This document shows, in pieces, positions 1 through 8,753 of a stretch of 64,000 bases of DNA. Within the stretch, counting starts at the first letter, position 1; every line of letters starts with the position of its first letter. The stretch covers positions 62,001 to 126,000 of the forward strand of contig NZ_JBQHDG010000019.1 of the NCBI RefSeq assembly GCF_052068095.1. The letters run 5' to 3'. A model generated the notes under the pieces. The model did not search any database. It was not told the DNA's origin and worked only from the letters and a program-made list of their open reading frames with translations. Both the position numbers and the translations under genes were made by a program. This DNA comes from Phytohabitans sp052068095. GTDB taxonomy: Bacteria > Actinomycetota > Actinomycetes > Mycobacteriales > Micromonosporaceae.

Positions 1-164
1 TTGCACGGCAAAATCAACTGCACAAGCGTGGGCGGCGGGTGCCGGGGAGGGCCCCGCCGCTCATTGCGTCCGGGGTCAGTTTTCCGGTGTTCTACCCTCG
101 ACCCCCGGCTTAACCATCGATAAGGCATCCTTGCTCTACGCGGTAGGCGTGAGGGAGGGCGTGG

Positions 165-683
165 ATGCGGTTCGGCCGGTACTACGAGGAGTTCGAGGTC
201 GGCGCGGTTTACCGGCACTGGCCGGGCAAGACCGTCACGGAGTACGACGACCACCTGTTCTGCCTGCTCACGATGAACCACCACCCGCTGCACCTGGACG
301 CCCACTACGCCGAGACGTCCACGCACTTCAAGCGCAACGTCGTGGTCGGCAACTACATCTACTCCCTGCTCCTGGGCATGTCCGTCGCCGACGTGAGCGG
401 CAAGGCCATCGCCAACCTCGAGGTCGAGTCGCTGCGCCACGTCGCGCCCACCTTCCACGGCGACACCATCTACGGCGAGACGACCGTGCTGGACAAGCGC
501 GAGTCGACCTCGAAGTCCGACCGTGGCGTGGTGTCCGTGGAGACGAAGGGCTACAAGCAGGACGGCACGCTGGTGTGCGTGTTCCGCCGGCGGGTCATGG
601 TGCCGAAGAAGGAGTACACGGCCGCCGCGGTGCTCGCCGGCGCGGATCCGGAGCGGCCCAGCTTCCCCGAACCAAAGGGCTGA
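165..683 (+). CDS. MaoC-family dehydratase (hot-dog fold)
   Basis: A 172-residue protein of the MaoC/(R)-hydratase family, which hydrates enoyl-CoA thioesters. The family's hydratase segment is visible at about residues 37-45 (TMNHHPLHLD), and the length fits a single hot-dog domain. Related actinomycete proteins occur near ethylmalonyl-CoA or methylaspartate pathway genes as mesaconyl-CoA hydratases, but none of those partners is here, so the substrate is open. ATG at 165 is preceded by a purine-rich GGGAGGG site; a GTG three bases upstream is possible. The next gene starts about 75 bp downstream with its own ribosome site. Confidence 0.85.
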   Translation: MRFGRYYEEFEVGAVYRHWPGKTVTEYDDHLFCLLTMNHHPLHLDAHYAETSTHFKRNVVVGNYIYSLLLGMSVADVSGKAIANLEVESLRHVAPTFHGDTIYGETTVLDKRESTSKSDRGVVSVETKGYKQDGTLVCVFRRRVMVPKKEYTAAAVLAGADPERPSFPEPKG

Positions 684-758
684 ACACCGACACGCAAGCT
701 CGTGCGGCAAGCCGCGCATTGCCGCAAACTGGGCATATGCTGACCTCGGGAGGTCGCT

Positions 759-1358
759 ATGCCGAGCCAATCCGCTTCCGGAGACCCGACACCCACGGCC
801 GCGGGAGCGCGCGGCCTGCGCGGTGAGTCATCGCTGAGCCCAATGGCCCGCTCGCAAGCTCGCGAGCGTATCGGCGGCCAGGTCGCCGCGATGGCGTTCC
901 CGCCGGGTGAGTGGGAGCTGCTCACCCACCTGCCCGCGCGGGTGATCGTGGCAGCCACGTCCGCCGAGCCGGACGGCCCACGCCGCACGGTCGCCGAGGG
1001 CCTCGCCGGCCTCGACGCGATCGCCGCCGGGCGGGCGTTCGACAGTGATCTGGTCCGAGCCGTGGTGTCCGCCATCTACGCCGAGGCCGACGACGACCGG
1101 CCCGCCGCCGAAGAGTTCACCGACCGGGCCGCCGGCCTCGCCGAGGTGCTGGAGGCCTGCCAGCGGGCGACAGGTGTGCTTGCCGCGCGGGCCGACCCGG
1201 CCGACTCGGCGGCATACCGCCAGTGGGTGCAGTCCGTGGCCGCCCGGGTCTGCGGCGCGGCCCGCTCGGGTGGGGTGCTCGGGCTGGGCGGCGAGCAGGT
1301 GAGCGCCGCGGAGCGGCGGTTCCTCGACGACCTGGCGGTCGCCCTGGCCCTCGCCTGA
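759..1358 (+). CDS. conserved hypothetical protein
   Basis: A 199-residue soluble protein that I do not recognise. It is Ala-rich and predicted helical, with no signal peptide, membrane segment or known motif. ATG at 759 follows GGGAGG at a good distance; the first 28 residues are low complexity, so the ATG at 843 is an alternative. It lies between the MaoC gene and a SpoU methyltransferase on the same strand. High third-position GC supports coding. No function is assigned. Confidence 0.7.
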   Translation: MPSQSASGDPTPTAAGARGLRGESSLSPMARSQARERIGGQVAAMAFPPGEWELLTHLPARVIVAATSAEPDGPRRTVAEGLAGLDAIAAGRAFDSDLVRAVVSAIYAEADDDRPAAEEFTDRAAGLAEVLEACQRATGVLAARADPADSAAYRQWVQSVAARVCGAARSGGVLGLGGEQVSAAERRFLDDLAVALALA

Positions 1359-1399
1359 GCACCGCTTCGCGGCGGGGTGCCGGCAGCCCGTACCCTCTG

Positions 1400-2062
1400 A
1401 TGACCGTGAGTGGTGATGAGCTCGAGGTCGGGGTCGGACCGTGGCCGGGCGATTGGCCGGCCGATCCGCGCCTCGACCCGGAGCTGCTCGCGCACGGCGA
1501 CCGGCGCAACGTCGTCGACCGCTATCGGTACTGGCGGCGCGAGGCGGTCGTGGCCGACCTGGACCAGCGGCGGCACGACTTCCACGTGGCGATCGAAAAC
1601 TGGCAGCACGACCTCAACATCGGCACGGTGGTGCGCAACGCGAACGCTTTCCTCGCGGCGGAGGTGCACATCGTGGGCCGCCGCCGGTGGAATCGCCGGG
1701 GTGCGATGGTGACCGACCGTTACCAGCACGTGCGCCACCACGAGACGATCGAGGAGTTCGTCGCCTGGGCGCACGCGCACGACTTGCCGGTGGTGGGCAT
1801 CGACAACCTGCCGGGCGCTCACCCGATGGAGGCGGTGACGCTGCCGCGGCGCTGCGCGCTGCTGTTCGGGCAGGAGGGCCCGGGCCTCTCCGACATCGCG
1901 CGGGGCGCCTGCGACCAGGTCTTTTCCATCGCGCAGTACGGGTCGACCCGTTCGATCAACGCGGGCGTCGCCAGCGGGATCGCCATGCACGCGTGGATTC
2001 GCGCGCACGCCGGGCCGCCGCCGGAAGGCCTTGACGGGGAGGCGGCAAGGCCCGCACCGTAG
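1400..2062 (+). CDS. TrmH/SpoU-family RNA 2'-O-ribose methyltransferase
   Basis: A 220-residue SPOUT-class methyltransferase. The three SpoU motifs are present: NIGTVVRNANAF near residues 74-84, the LLFGQEGPGLS motif, and the terminal STRSINAGVASGIAMH motif that forms part of the SAM-binding knot. It likely methylates a ribose 2'-OH in tRNA or rRNA; the exact target cannot be read from sequence. ATG at 1400 is chosen because upstream in-frame sequence is the shadow of the previous gene. It ends just before the DUF6758 gene, probably in the same transcript. Confidence 0.85.
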   Translation: MTVSGDELEVGVGPWPGDWPADPRLDPELLAHGDRRNVVDRYRYWRREAVVADLDQRRHDFHVAIENWQHDLNIGTVVRNANAFLAAEVHIVGRRRWNRRGAMVTDRYQHVRHHETIEEFVAWAHAHDLPVVGIDNLPGAHPMEAVTLPRRCALLFGQEGPGLSDIARGACDQVFSIAQYGSTRSINAGVASGIAMHAWIRAHAGPPPEGLDGEAARPAP

Positions 2063-2078
2063 TGAGGTGGGCGTTGCG

Positions 2079-2768
2079 GTGAGTTGCCCTAGATGTGGCG
2101 GTCCGGTGCGACCGCCTGACCTGATGCACACCGAGTGGCGCTGCGACGACGACGGCCCGGTGCCGCCGCTCCACGTCGCCGAGCACGTCAGCGCGGACAT
2201 CGTGGCGAGCGTCCTGGCCGCGGTCGAAAAAGCCCAGGTGGCGACCGGTCGCCCGGCCGTGCCGGTGTGGTGCCCCTGGCCGCTCCAGCAGGGCTGGATG
2301 ATGACCGGCGTGGCGTGGGCCGGCGACGACCGCACCGGCGTGCGCGCCACCGCCGTGGCATGCAGCGGTCCGTCCCCGCTGCGCGGCGGTCCGGCCGACC
2401 TCGTGTTCGTGGCCGAGGAGCCGGGCGTCGGTCTGGGCAACAGGTTCGGCGGTTTGCCCGGGCTCGATCCGGGCGCGCTCATCGCCGACGCGCTGGGCGA
2501 CGCGGGCCCGCCCGCGGGTGACCACGGTGGACCGCACGCAAAGATCAAAGTGGGCGGTCATCCGACTCCACTGTGGTCTGTGAAGTCGCCGACGGATCGG
2601 AGCGCCTATGCCGGAGAAGCCAGGGGAATGTGGCTGTATGCGATAGCCTGGCCGGCGAGTGCGGGTTACCTCCTCGCGGAGCATGTCGTCGTGCACGACC
2701 TCTCTGAGTGGCTGCCGCCCGAGCTCGTGTATGGCGCGCCGTCGCCGTACTTGCACGGGAGAGCGTGA
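2079..2768 (+). CDS. DUF6758-type conserved actinobacterial protein
   Basis: A 229-residue protein whose N-terminus SCPRCGGPVRPP and following Trp/Cys segment match an actinobacteria-specific family of unknown function (DUF6758, recalled from family knowledge). An N-terminal CxxC suggests a small metal site; there is no signal or membrane helix. GTG at 2079 is preferred over TTG at 2031 because GAGGTGG lies about eight bases upstream and the earlier start would overlap the methyltransferase. The C-terminal WLPPELVYG segment looks conserved. Function unknown. Confidence 0.75.
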   Translation: MSCPRCGGPVRPPDLMHTEWRCDDDGPVPPLHVAEHVSADIVASVLAAVEKAQVATGRPAVPVWCPWPLQQGWMMTGVAWAGDDRTGVRATAVACSGPSPLRGGPADLVFVAEEPGVGLGNRFGGLPGLDPGALIADALGDAGPPAGDHGGPHAKIKVGGHPTPLWSVKSPTDRSAYAGEARGMWLYAIAWPASAGYLLAEHVVVHDLSEWLPPELVYGAPSPYLHGRA

Positions 2769-2814
2769 ATGCGTTTTCCAGTGATTGAACCGAACACGTA
2801 AAGACGCTCACTTG

Positions 2815-2820
2815 TATACT
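2815..2820 (+). promoter_or_regulatory. putative -10 box upstream of the small membrane protein
   Basis: TATACT with TG directly upstream lies about 50 bp before the ATG at 2871. No good -35 hexamer is seen at 16-18 bp, so it is only a candidate. Confidence 0.35.
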
Positions 2821-2870
2821 CTGGGTACTGCCGGCACCGGCTCGGCTGGAGTGCGGAGGGACGGCCCGCA

Positions 2871-3029
2871 ATGGTCAAGAAGATCCTCACCTGGGGCGGC
2901 ATCGCGTTCCTGCTCTTCTTCATCGCCTACCGGCCGGATTCCGCGGCCGACGTGTTCCAGTCTCTGGGCAGCACGGTTGGCGACATCGGGCGGGGGCTTG
3001 GCGACTTCGTCACGAGCCTGATCGCATAG
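2871..3029 (+). CDS. small single-pass membrane protein
   Basis: A 52-residue ORF starting ATG GTC AAG AAG. It has a Lys-Lys start, a hydrophobic helix over about residues 5-20 (ILTWGGIAFLLFFIAY) and an amphipathic Gly/Asp tail. Small proteins of this layout are common before PH-domain membrane proteins in actinomycetes. A GGAGGGAC-like site lies upstream and a candidate -10 box 50 bp before. It ends six bases before the PH-domain gene, suggesting co-expression. Function unknown. Confidence 0.65.
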   Translation: MVKKILTWGGIAFLLFFIAYRPDSAADVFQSLGSTVGDIGRGLGDFVTSLIA

Positions 3030-3035
3030 CTGTCC

Positions 3036-3896
3036 ATGGGCAGTGCACCGGGCGGACCCCCCGACGACCCTGACGAGCCCGACCGATCCCACCGCCAGCG
3101 GGATACGGAGCCCATTCCCCGCATGCCGCGGGGCGACGAGGGCCCGGGCTACAGCGATGACGCCGCCTTCTCGACCGGCCCTTCCTATTCGGACGGCCCG
3201 GCCTACTCCGAAAATGCCAGCTATGCCCACGACGACGGGCGCGGTGGCTACCTGCCTCCCGAGTTTTCCGAAGACGAGCTGGCCGGCCTGCGCACCGACG
3301 CCGCGGGCATGCCGATCGGGCCGCGGCGCGTGCTCCCGCTCGAAGACGAGCCGAGCTCGCTGGTCGCCCGATACCTCTTCCCTACGGAGCGTTACCGCGG
3401 GGAGTGGAAGCGGCACTGGATCCACCTGACCACGCCGCTGCTGATCGGCACCGCCGCGACCTTCGCGCTCGGCTACCTCTCCGGCTTCCTCGCCCGCCAG
3501 GATGTCCGCGGCCTCACCACCGCCGCCGTCATCGTCTGGTTCGGCGTCATGGGCTGGGTGGCGTGGCAGGTCGGCGACTGGTATTTCGACCGGTTCATCC
3601 TGACCAACAAGCGCGTCATGGTGGTCAACGGCATCATCACCCGCAAAGTCGGCATGATGCCGTTGCTGCGCGTCACCGACATGAAATACGAGCAGTCCCC
3701 GCTCGGCCGCATGCTCAACTACGGCACGTTCGTGCTCGAGTCGGCCGGCCAAGATCAGGCGCTCCGCGAGGTCAAACACCTGCCCAACCCCAATGAGCTC
3801 TATCTTCGCGTGGTCGAGGAGATGTACGAGCCGCAGGCGGTCGAGGCGCGCCTCGGTAAAGACGCGGAAGACATCAAGGCCGACGACGGGGCCTAA
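3036..3896 (+). CDS. bacterial PH-domain membrane protein (YdbS/YdbT-like)
   Basis: A 286-residue protein. The first 100 residues are disordered and rich in Asp, Ser and Tyr. Two membrane helices follow (about residues 130-150 and 163-183), then a bacterial PH-like domain (FDRFILTNKRVMVVNG, then MPLLRVTDMKYEQSPLGRML) at about 188-260. Such proteins are membrane-anchored and of uncertain function. TTG/GTG alternatives exist, but the start at 3036 follows the upstream stop by six bases. It probably shares a transcript with the small membrane protein before it. Confidence 0.8.
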   Translation: MGSAPGGPPDDPDEPDRSHRQRDTEPIPRMPRGDEGPGYSDDAAFSTGPSYSDGPAYSENASYAHDDGRGGYLPPEFSEDELAGLRTDAAGMPIGPRRVLPLEDEPSSLVARYLFPTERYRGEWKRHWIHLTTPLLIGTAATFALGYLSGFLARQDVRGLTTAAVIVWFGVMGWVAWQVGDWYFDRFILTNKRVMVVNGIITRKVGMMPLLRVTDMKYEQSPLGRMLNYGTFVLESAGQDQALREVKHLPNPNELYLRVVEEMYEPQAVEARLGKDAEDIKADDGA

Positions 3897-3976
3897 CGCT
3901 GGTTTGGCCGTCCGTGCCATGTTCCTTGCCCAAAGGCTGTGACAACCTTCGGGAGGACACATGTCATGGGGAGGCG

Positions 3977-4645
3977 ATGGTGTCGGCCGCCAGGCAGGAA
4001 ATGGAGGAGGAGTTCCGCGAGTTCGTCGCGGCTCGCTCCGCTGCCCTGCTGCGCACGGCTTACCTGCTGGCCGGTGACTGGGCCACGGCCGAAGATCTCC
4101 TACAGACCGCCCTCACCAAGACCTACCTGGCGTGGAAGCGGCTGGGTGAGATCGAGGCCGTCGAGCCGTACGCGCGACGCGTGCTGGTCAACACCGCCAC
4201 GAGCTGGTGGCGGCGGCGGTGGCACGGCGAGCGGCCCACCGAGATCCTGCCCGAGCGGGCCGCCCCCGACCAGATCGACGAGCAGCTTGAGCGCGACGCG
4301 CTGTGGCGGCACGTCAAGGCGCTGCCGGCCCGCCAGCGCGCGGTGCTGGTCCTGCGCTTCTACGAAGACATGACCGAGGCGCAGACCGCCGCGCTGCTCG
4401 ACATCTCCACCGGCACGGTCAAGAGCCAGACCTCGCGCGCCCTGCACACGCTGCGCCAGCGTCTTGGTGCCGCCGGCCTCGCGCCGGAGGCTGCGGAAGC
4501 CGGCGTCCAGGGCGACGCCCGGGCAAAGCGCGGGCCAGCCGGCCCCGCGCCGGAGCCCAAGCCCGCACCCACCCGCGTGCGGCCGGCACCGGTCCTGCCG
4601 ATTCCGCCGATCCCGGCACCCGCCGCCGGTCTGGAGCGCGGGTGA
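3977..4645 (+). CDS. SigE-family (ECF) RNA polymerase sigma factor
   Basis: A 222-residue ECF sigma factor of the SigE-like actinobacterial group. Region 2 is LLRTAYLLAGDWATAEDLLQTA; region 4 is LPARQRAVLVLRFYEDMTEAQTA followed by the helix-turn-helix LLDISTGTVKSQTSRALHTL. It carries a Pro/Ala-rich C-terminal tail of about 45 residues. ATG 3977 sits very close to GGGGAGG, so GTG 3980 or ATG 4001 are alternative starts. Its stop overlaps the GTG of a membrane protein, the usual place for a regulatory partner. Confidence 0.85.
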   Translation: MVSAARQEMEEEFREFVAARSAALLRTAYLLAGDWATAEDLLQTALTKTYLAWKRLGEIEAVEPYARRVLVNTATSWWRRRWHGERPTEILPERAAPDQIDEQLERDALWRHVKALPARQRAVLVLRFYEDMTEAQTAALLDISTGTVKSQTSRALHTLRQRLGAAGLAPEAAEAGVQGDARAKRGPAGPAPEPKPAPTRVRPAPVLPIPPIPAPAAGLERG

Positions 4646-5934
4646 CGATGGGCGAGCCGGACAACCTGCGGCCGTCGCCAAGGCGTCCAATGGGCGTGGC
4701 ATCGGACGATCTGGAGCAGGCACTTCGGGAGACGCTTTCGCGTGCCGCCGCCCCGGGGCAGGCGGTGGGCGGGCACGACCCCGGCGGGCAGGCGATCCGC
4801 AAGGGGCGTCGCATCAGCCGGCGTCGCTCCGTCGCGGGCACCGTCCTGCTCGTCGCCGCGACAGCCGTCGCCACCGTCGGCGTGGTCCGGCTCAACCCTG
4901 AGGAGGGGCGCTACCAGGGGCCCGCCTGGGTGGCCGACCCCGATCCGGAGATCAACCAGTCGCTGCCCGCGGTCGAGCCGACCACCGCCGTGCCGGCTCC
5001 CATGGGCAGCCTCGACAGCGACCCGATGTCCGCCGTCGACGTGCCGGTCGACCTTGTCGTCTCCACCCAGCTGCGTACGTCGAGCGGCACCGCGATCACG
5101 CTGCCCCAGATCGGCACCGTGACGCGGGCACACGAGACAAACAAGGGCTGGCTCGTCGTCGGTGTCCCGCCCGCTGGCGGCGCCACCCTCTGGTACGTGG
5201 CGCCCGACGGCTCCTCGATCCAGGTGCTTCCCGCGGTCGACGCGGTGGCGGTGGCTCCCGACGGCCGCCGGGTCGCCTGGCGCGACAGCGCCCGCCTCTT
5301 CAGCGCCGTCGTCGAGCAGGGCGCCCTCAAAGACGCCACGCAGACGGCCGCGCCGTTGGAAGGGCGGCCGGTGAGCTTCGTGGGGCAGGGCGTGCTCATG
5401 GAGCGCTCGGCCTCCGGCGCTTCGCGAAACGGGTTCGACGTGTGGTGGCCGCGCCAGGACACGCTGTACACCCCGGTGTGGACGGCGGGCACCTCCGAGA
5501 TCTACGGGCCGTTGCCCGACGGCCGCACGGTCGTCGGCCAGGTCTCCGCCGAGGCGGGCGACCGCCCGTGCCTCGCGCTCCTCGACGCGGTCAACGCGCT
5601 GACCGTGCTCAAGACGGCCTGCGCCCTTCAGCTCAACCCGCGTGGCGCCGGCACGGTCTCGCCCGACGGTCACTGGCTGGTGGCCGCCGGCGCCGGCCGG
5701 GCGCGGCTCGTCGACCTGCGCGTCGCCTTCAACGGCAAGGCCAGCGCGGCCGACGCCGGTCCCGCGCTGAGCGACCAGGCCGCCTGGGCCGGCCGCGACA
5801 CGCTTGTGCACGTCTCCCGCGAGGGCGACCTCATGCGCGTCAAGGCGGGAAAGAAGCCGCAGGTCGAAGAGGTGCCGGTGCCCGGCGCCGACGGCAACGA
5901 CCGCCTGCTCGTGGTGGACCCCATGCTTGTCTGA
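4642..5934 (+). CDS. membrane-anchored beta-propeller-like partner of the sigma factor
   Basis: A 430-residue protein with a cytoplasmic N-terminus of about 62 residues, a single membrane helix (about 63-82) and a large exported domain with WD/PQQ-like repeats (APDGSS, APDGRRVAWRD, SPDGHWLVAAG). The start overlaps the sigma-factor stop, implying translational coupling. By position it is the likely anti-sigma or signal-sensing partner, but no canonical zinc anti-sigma motif is visible, so this is inference. GTG 4642 is preferred over ATG 4648 because GGAG lies five bases upstream. Confidence 0.75.
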   Translation: MTMGEPDNLRPSPRRPMGVASDDLEQALRETLSRAAAPGQAVGGHDPGGQAIRKGRRISRRRSVAGTVLLVAATAVATVGVVRLNPEEGRYQGPAWVADPDPEINQSLPAVEPTTAVPAPMGSLDSDPMSAVDVPVDLVVSTQLRTSSGTAITLPQIGTVTRAHETNKGWLVVGVPPAGGATLWYVAPDGSSIQVLPAVDAVAVAPDGRRVAWRDSARLFSAVVEQGALKDATQTAAPLEGRPVSFVGQGVLMERSASGASRNGFDVWWPRQDTLYTPVWTAGTSEIYGPLPDGRTVVGQVSAEAGDRPCLALLDAVNALTVLKTACALQLNPRGAGTVSPDGHWLVAAGAGRARLVDLRVAFNGKASAADAGPALSDQAAWAGRDTLVHVSREGDLMRVKAGKKPQVEEVPVPGADGNDRLLVVDPMLV

Positions 5935-6785
5935 TGCGCATCGACCTGCACGCACACACCACCGCCAGCGATGGCACCCTCACCCCCGCCGAGCTGGTCG
6001 CCGCCGGCGCGGAGGCCGGCCTCGACGTGCTGGCCATCACCGACCACGACACGACGGCCGGTTGGGCGCCCGCCGAGCAGGCCCGGCCCGCCGGCCTCGT
6101 GCTGGTGCGCGGGGCCGAGCTGTCCTGCCGGTGGTACGGGCAGGTGCCGGCCATCCCGCTGCACCTGCTTGCGTACCTTTTCGACCCCACCGCACCAGCC
6201 TTGGTGGCCGAGCTGGCCCGGGTGCGGCGCGGCCGCGTGGAGCGGGCTCAGCGCATCGTCGAGCTGTTGCGGGCCGACGGGGTCGACGTGACCTGGGACG
6301 AGGTGCACGGGTACGCCGCCGGCGGCACCGTCGGGCGGCCGCACATCGCGCGGGCGCTGATCCGGGCCGGTTTGGTGGCCGACACCGACGAGGCGTTCGA
6401 GGATCGGTGGCTGGGCGAGCGCTACCGGGTGCCCAAAGAGGACACCGACGTGTTCGAGGCGGTGCGGCTGGTGCGCGCGGCCGGTGGCGTGCCGGTCTTC
6501 GCCCACCCGAAGGCCACCAAGCGCGGCAAGGTGGTGCCCGACTCGCTGATCGTGGACCTGGCCGCGGCCGGCCTCTTCGGTTTGGAGGCCGACCACGAGG
6601 CACACTCGCCCGCCGAGCGCGAGCACGTGCGCGGGCTCGCCACCGAGCTGGGGCTGGTGGTGACCGGCTCGTCCGACTTCCACGGCACGCACAAGCAGGT
6701 CAAGCTCGGCGCGTACACGACGGAGCCCGCCGTGTACGAGGCGATCGTGGCGGCCGCCTCGGGTGTACCCGTCCTCGGAGCATGA
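5934..6785 (+). CDS. PHP-domain metal-dependent phosphoesterase
   Basis: A 283-residue PHP-family protein. Metal-binding motifs are intact: MRIDLHAHTTASDGTLTP at the N-terminus, ITDHDTTAGW near residue 37, FAHPKATKRG and TGSSDFHG near the C-terminus. Relatives act on nucleoside 3',5'-bisphosphates or oligoribonucleotides (YciV/RNase AM type), so nucleotide or RNA turnover is likely; the substrate here is not proven. The ATG overlaps the previous stop by one base (TGATG). Confidence 0.85.
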   Translation: MRIDLHAHTTASDGTLTPAELVAAGAEAGLDVLAITDHDTTAGWAPAEQARPAGLVLVRGAELSCRWYGQVPAIPLHLLAYLFDPTAPALVAELARVRRGRVERAQRIVELLRADGVDVTWDEVHGYAAGGTVGRPHIARALIRAGLVADTDEAFEDRWLGERYRVPKEDTDVFEAVRLVRAAGGVPVFAHPKATKRGKVVPDSLIVDLAAAGLFGLEADHEAHSPAEREHVRGLATELGLVVTGSSDFHGTHKQVKLGAYTTEPAVYEAIVAAASGVPVLGA

Positions 6786-6806
6786 TCAGTCCTCTAGCGT
6801 GACCTT

Positions 6807-7421
6807 GTGGATCTCAAGCTGTTCGGCGAGGTTTTTGTCACGCTCCTCGTGATCATGGATCCGCCGGGCATGGTGCCGATCTACCTCGCGCTCACCGGCA
6901 CCCTTTCCGCGCGGGAGCGCAACCGGGCCGGCACGCAGGCCGTCGCGCTCGCGTTCGGCGTGATCGTAGTCTTCGCGGTGGCGGGCCAGACGCTCCTCGA
7001 CTACCTCCACGTCGACCTGCCCGCGTTGCAGGGCGCCGGCGGCCTGCTGCTGATCCTTATCGCGTTGGAGCTGCTCACCGGCCGTACCGGCGACCCCAAC
7101 CAGCAGGTCACCTCCAACATCGCGCTGGTGCCGCTGGGTACGCCGCTGCTCGCCGGCCCCGGCGCGATCGTGGCGACGATGCTCTTCGTCCAGCGGGCCG
7201 ACGGCGTGGCCGACCACGTCGCGGTCGCGGTCGGCATCGTCGCGGCGATGGCCGCGGTCTGGCTGGCGCTGCGTTTCTCGGGCGGGATCGTGAAGGTGCT
7301 CCGCCCGAGCGGCATCGAGGTGCTGACCAGGATCGCCGGCCTGCTGCTGGCCGCCATCGCCGTGCAGTTGATCGCCGACGCGGTGGCCGCTTTCGTGCGG
7401 GAGTACACGAACGGCGGGTGA
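6807..7421 (+). CDS. MarC-family integral membrane protein
   Basis: A 204-residue protein with six predicted membrane helices, typical length for MarC/UPF0056. The family signature is visible early (VTLLVIMDPPGMVPIYLALTG) and repeated in the second half (ALVPLGTPLLAGPGAI). Substrate and role are not established for the family; the original antibiotic-resistance link was withdrawn. GTG start at 6807, 21 bp after the PHP gene. Confidence 0.85.
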   Translation: MDLKLFGEVFVTLLVIMDPPGMVPIYLALTGTLSARERNRAGTQAVALAFGVIVVFAVAGQTLLDYLHVDLPALQGAGGLLLILIALELLTGRTGDPNQQVTSNIALVPLGTPLLAGPGAIVATMLFVQRADGVADHVAVAVGIVAAMAAVWLALRFSGGIVKVLRPSGIEVLTRIAGLLLAAIAVQLIADAVAAFVREYTNGG

Positions 7422-7459
7422 AGCCGCCGATTGTCGTACGCCAGTGGGAGGATCGTGGG

Positions 7460-8371
7460 GTGACTTCCGCGACCCCGCGCACGCGCGGCGCCGGGCGGCC
7501 GGTGCCGGAGCAGCTCGGCTTCGAGGGCATGCCGGAGCGGCTCTTCGTCTGCACGCCCAGCAAGCTGGGCTCTTACGAGGATTGCCCGCGCCGCTACCGA
7601 TACTCCTACGTTGACCGTCCGACGCCGCCCAAGGGCCCGCCGTGGGCGCACAATTCGCTGGGCGCGAGCGTGCACACCGCCTTGCGAAACTGGTTCGCCC
7701 TGCCCGCCGACCGCCGCCGCCCCGAGGCGCTGCCCACCCTGCTCAAGGGCACCTGGGTGCGCGAGGGCTACCGCGACGAGGCGCAGGAGCGCACGGCATA
7801 CCGGCGGGCGCTGGAGTGGCTAGAGTCCTATGTGGAGACCCTCGACCCGGCCGTCGAGCCACTCGGCGTCGAGCGGGTCGTGGCGGTAAAGACCGCGGTG
7901 CTGGCCTTCAACGGCCGCGCCGACCGCATCGACTCCCGCACCGGTCCCGACGGACCCGAGCTGGCGATCGTCGACTACAAGACCGGCCGCTCGGGCCTCG
8001 ACGCCGACGACGCCCGAGGCTCCCAGGCGCTCGCGCTGTACGCGTACGCGGCCGAGCGGGTCTTCCGCCGCCCCTGCCGCCGGGTCGAGCTGCACCACCT
8101 CCCGTCCGGCACGGTCGCGGCACACGAGCACACGCCGGAGTCGCTGGCCCGCCAGGTCACCCGCGCCGAAGACACCGCCCGCGACATCGTGGCCGCCGAG
8201 CGCGCGGTCGCCGACGGGGCAGACCCCGACGCGGCGTTCCCGACGACACCCGGCCCGATCTGCACCTGGTGCGACTTCCGCAAGAGCTGCCCGGCGGGCG
8301 TCGAGGCACCGGCCAAGGACCCCTGGGCCGCCGTCGACCGCGTGCTCACCCCACCCCCGGCCGATGGGTGA
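7460..8371 (+). CDS. RecB-family PD-(D/E)XK exonuclease with Fe-S cysteines
   Basis: A 303-residue nuclease of the RecB/Cas4-like PDDEXK_1 family. The core VDYKTGRSG motif is present, preceded by a conserved Asp in FNGRADRIDSR. Four Cys likely hold a [4Fe-4S] cluster as in AddB: one in YEDCPRRYRY (residue 42) and three in the C-terminal CTWCDFRKSC. No helicase partner is adjacent. GTG 7460 is chosen from GGGAGG eight bases upstream; GTG 7418, overlapping the marC stop, is possible. The TGA stop is the first base run of an interspersed repeat. Confidence 0.85.
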   Translation: MTSATPRTRGAGRPVPEQLGFEGMPERLFVCTPSKLGSYEDCPRRYRYSYVDRPTPPKGPPWAHNSLGASVHTALRNWFALPADRRRPEALPTLLKGTWVREGYRDEAQERTAYRRALEWLESYVETLDPAVEPLGVERVVAVKTAVLAFNGRADRIDSRTGPDGPELAIVDYKTGRSGLDADDARGSQALALYAYAAERVFRRPCRRVELHHLPSGTVAAHEHTPESLARQVTRAEDTARDIVAAERAVADGADPDAAFPTTPGPICTWCDFRKSCPAGVEAPAKDPWAAVDRVLTPPPADG

Positions 8372-8753
8372 GGCCACGGGAGCAGCGGTCTTGACCACGA
8401 CCGGACGTCGCGGTAGCTCGCTCTAGAGAGCTTTCGGAGTCGGGGTAGCGGCGGTTACACGCGGCGACGACGACCCCATTGCATTCCCGGATCGCCGATC
8501 CGGGAACAGACATTCTGGACAAACGCCGGCCACCGCCCGGCGCGAGCTCCGTCACCACGCCCCCTTTCCTCCCGGCCGGTTGCGCGCAGGGTGAGCGTGG
8601 CCAACGGCGGACGGGTGAGGCCGCGGGAGCAGCGGTCTGGACCACGACGGACGCCGCGGTAGCTCAAATCTCTGTCTAAATAGGGGGTCGAAGCCACCCC
8701 GACTCCGAAAGGTCTCTGGATAGGGCTTAGCGGCCGAAGCCGAAAGGCCTCTA
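8368..8753. repeat. interspersed non-coding repeat R1 in a convergent interval
   Basis: No gene is seen in 8372-8750. The block holds two direct copies of the family core (8368-8419 and 8615-8671; GAGCAGCGGTCT followed by a CCACGACGGACGCCGCGG hairpin). Between and beyond them are inverted 27-bp arms at 8423-8449 and 8693-8719 (about 24 of 27 identical, CTTTCGGAGTCGGGGT). A CCGGATCGCCGATCCGG palindrome lies near 8500. The right end CTAG (8750-8753 region) gives the reverse-strand methyltransferase its TAG stop. Confidence 0.7.
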
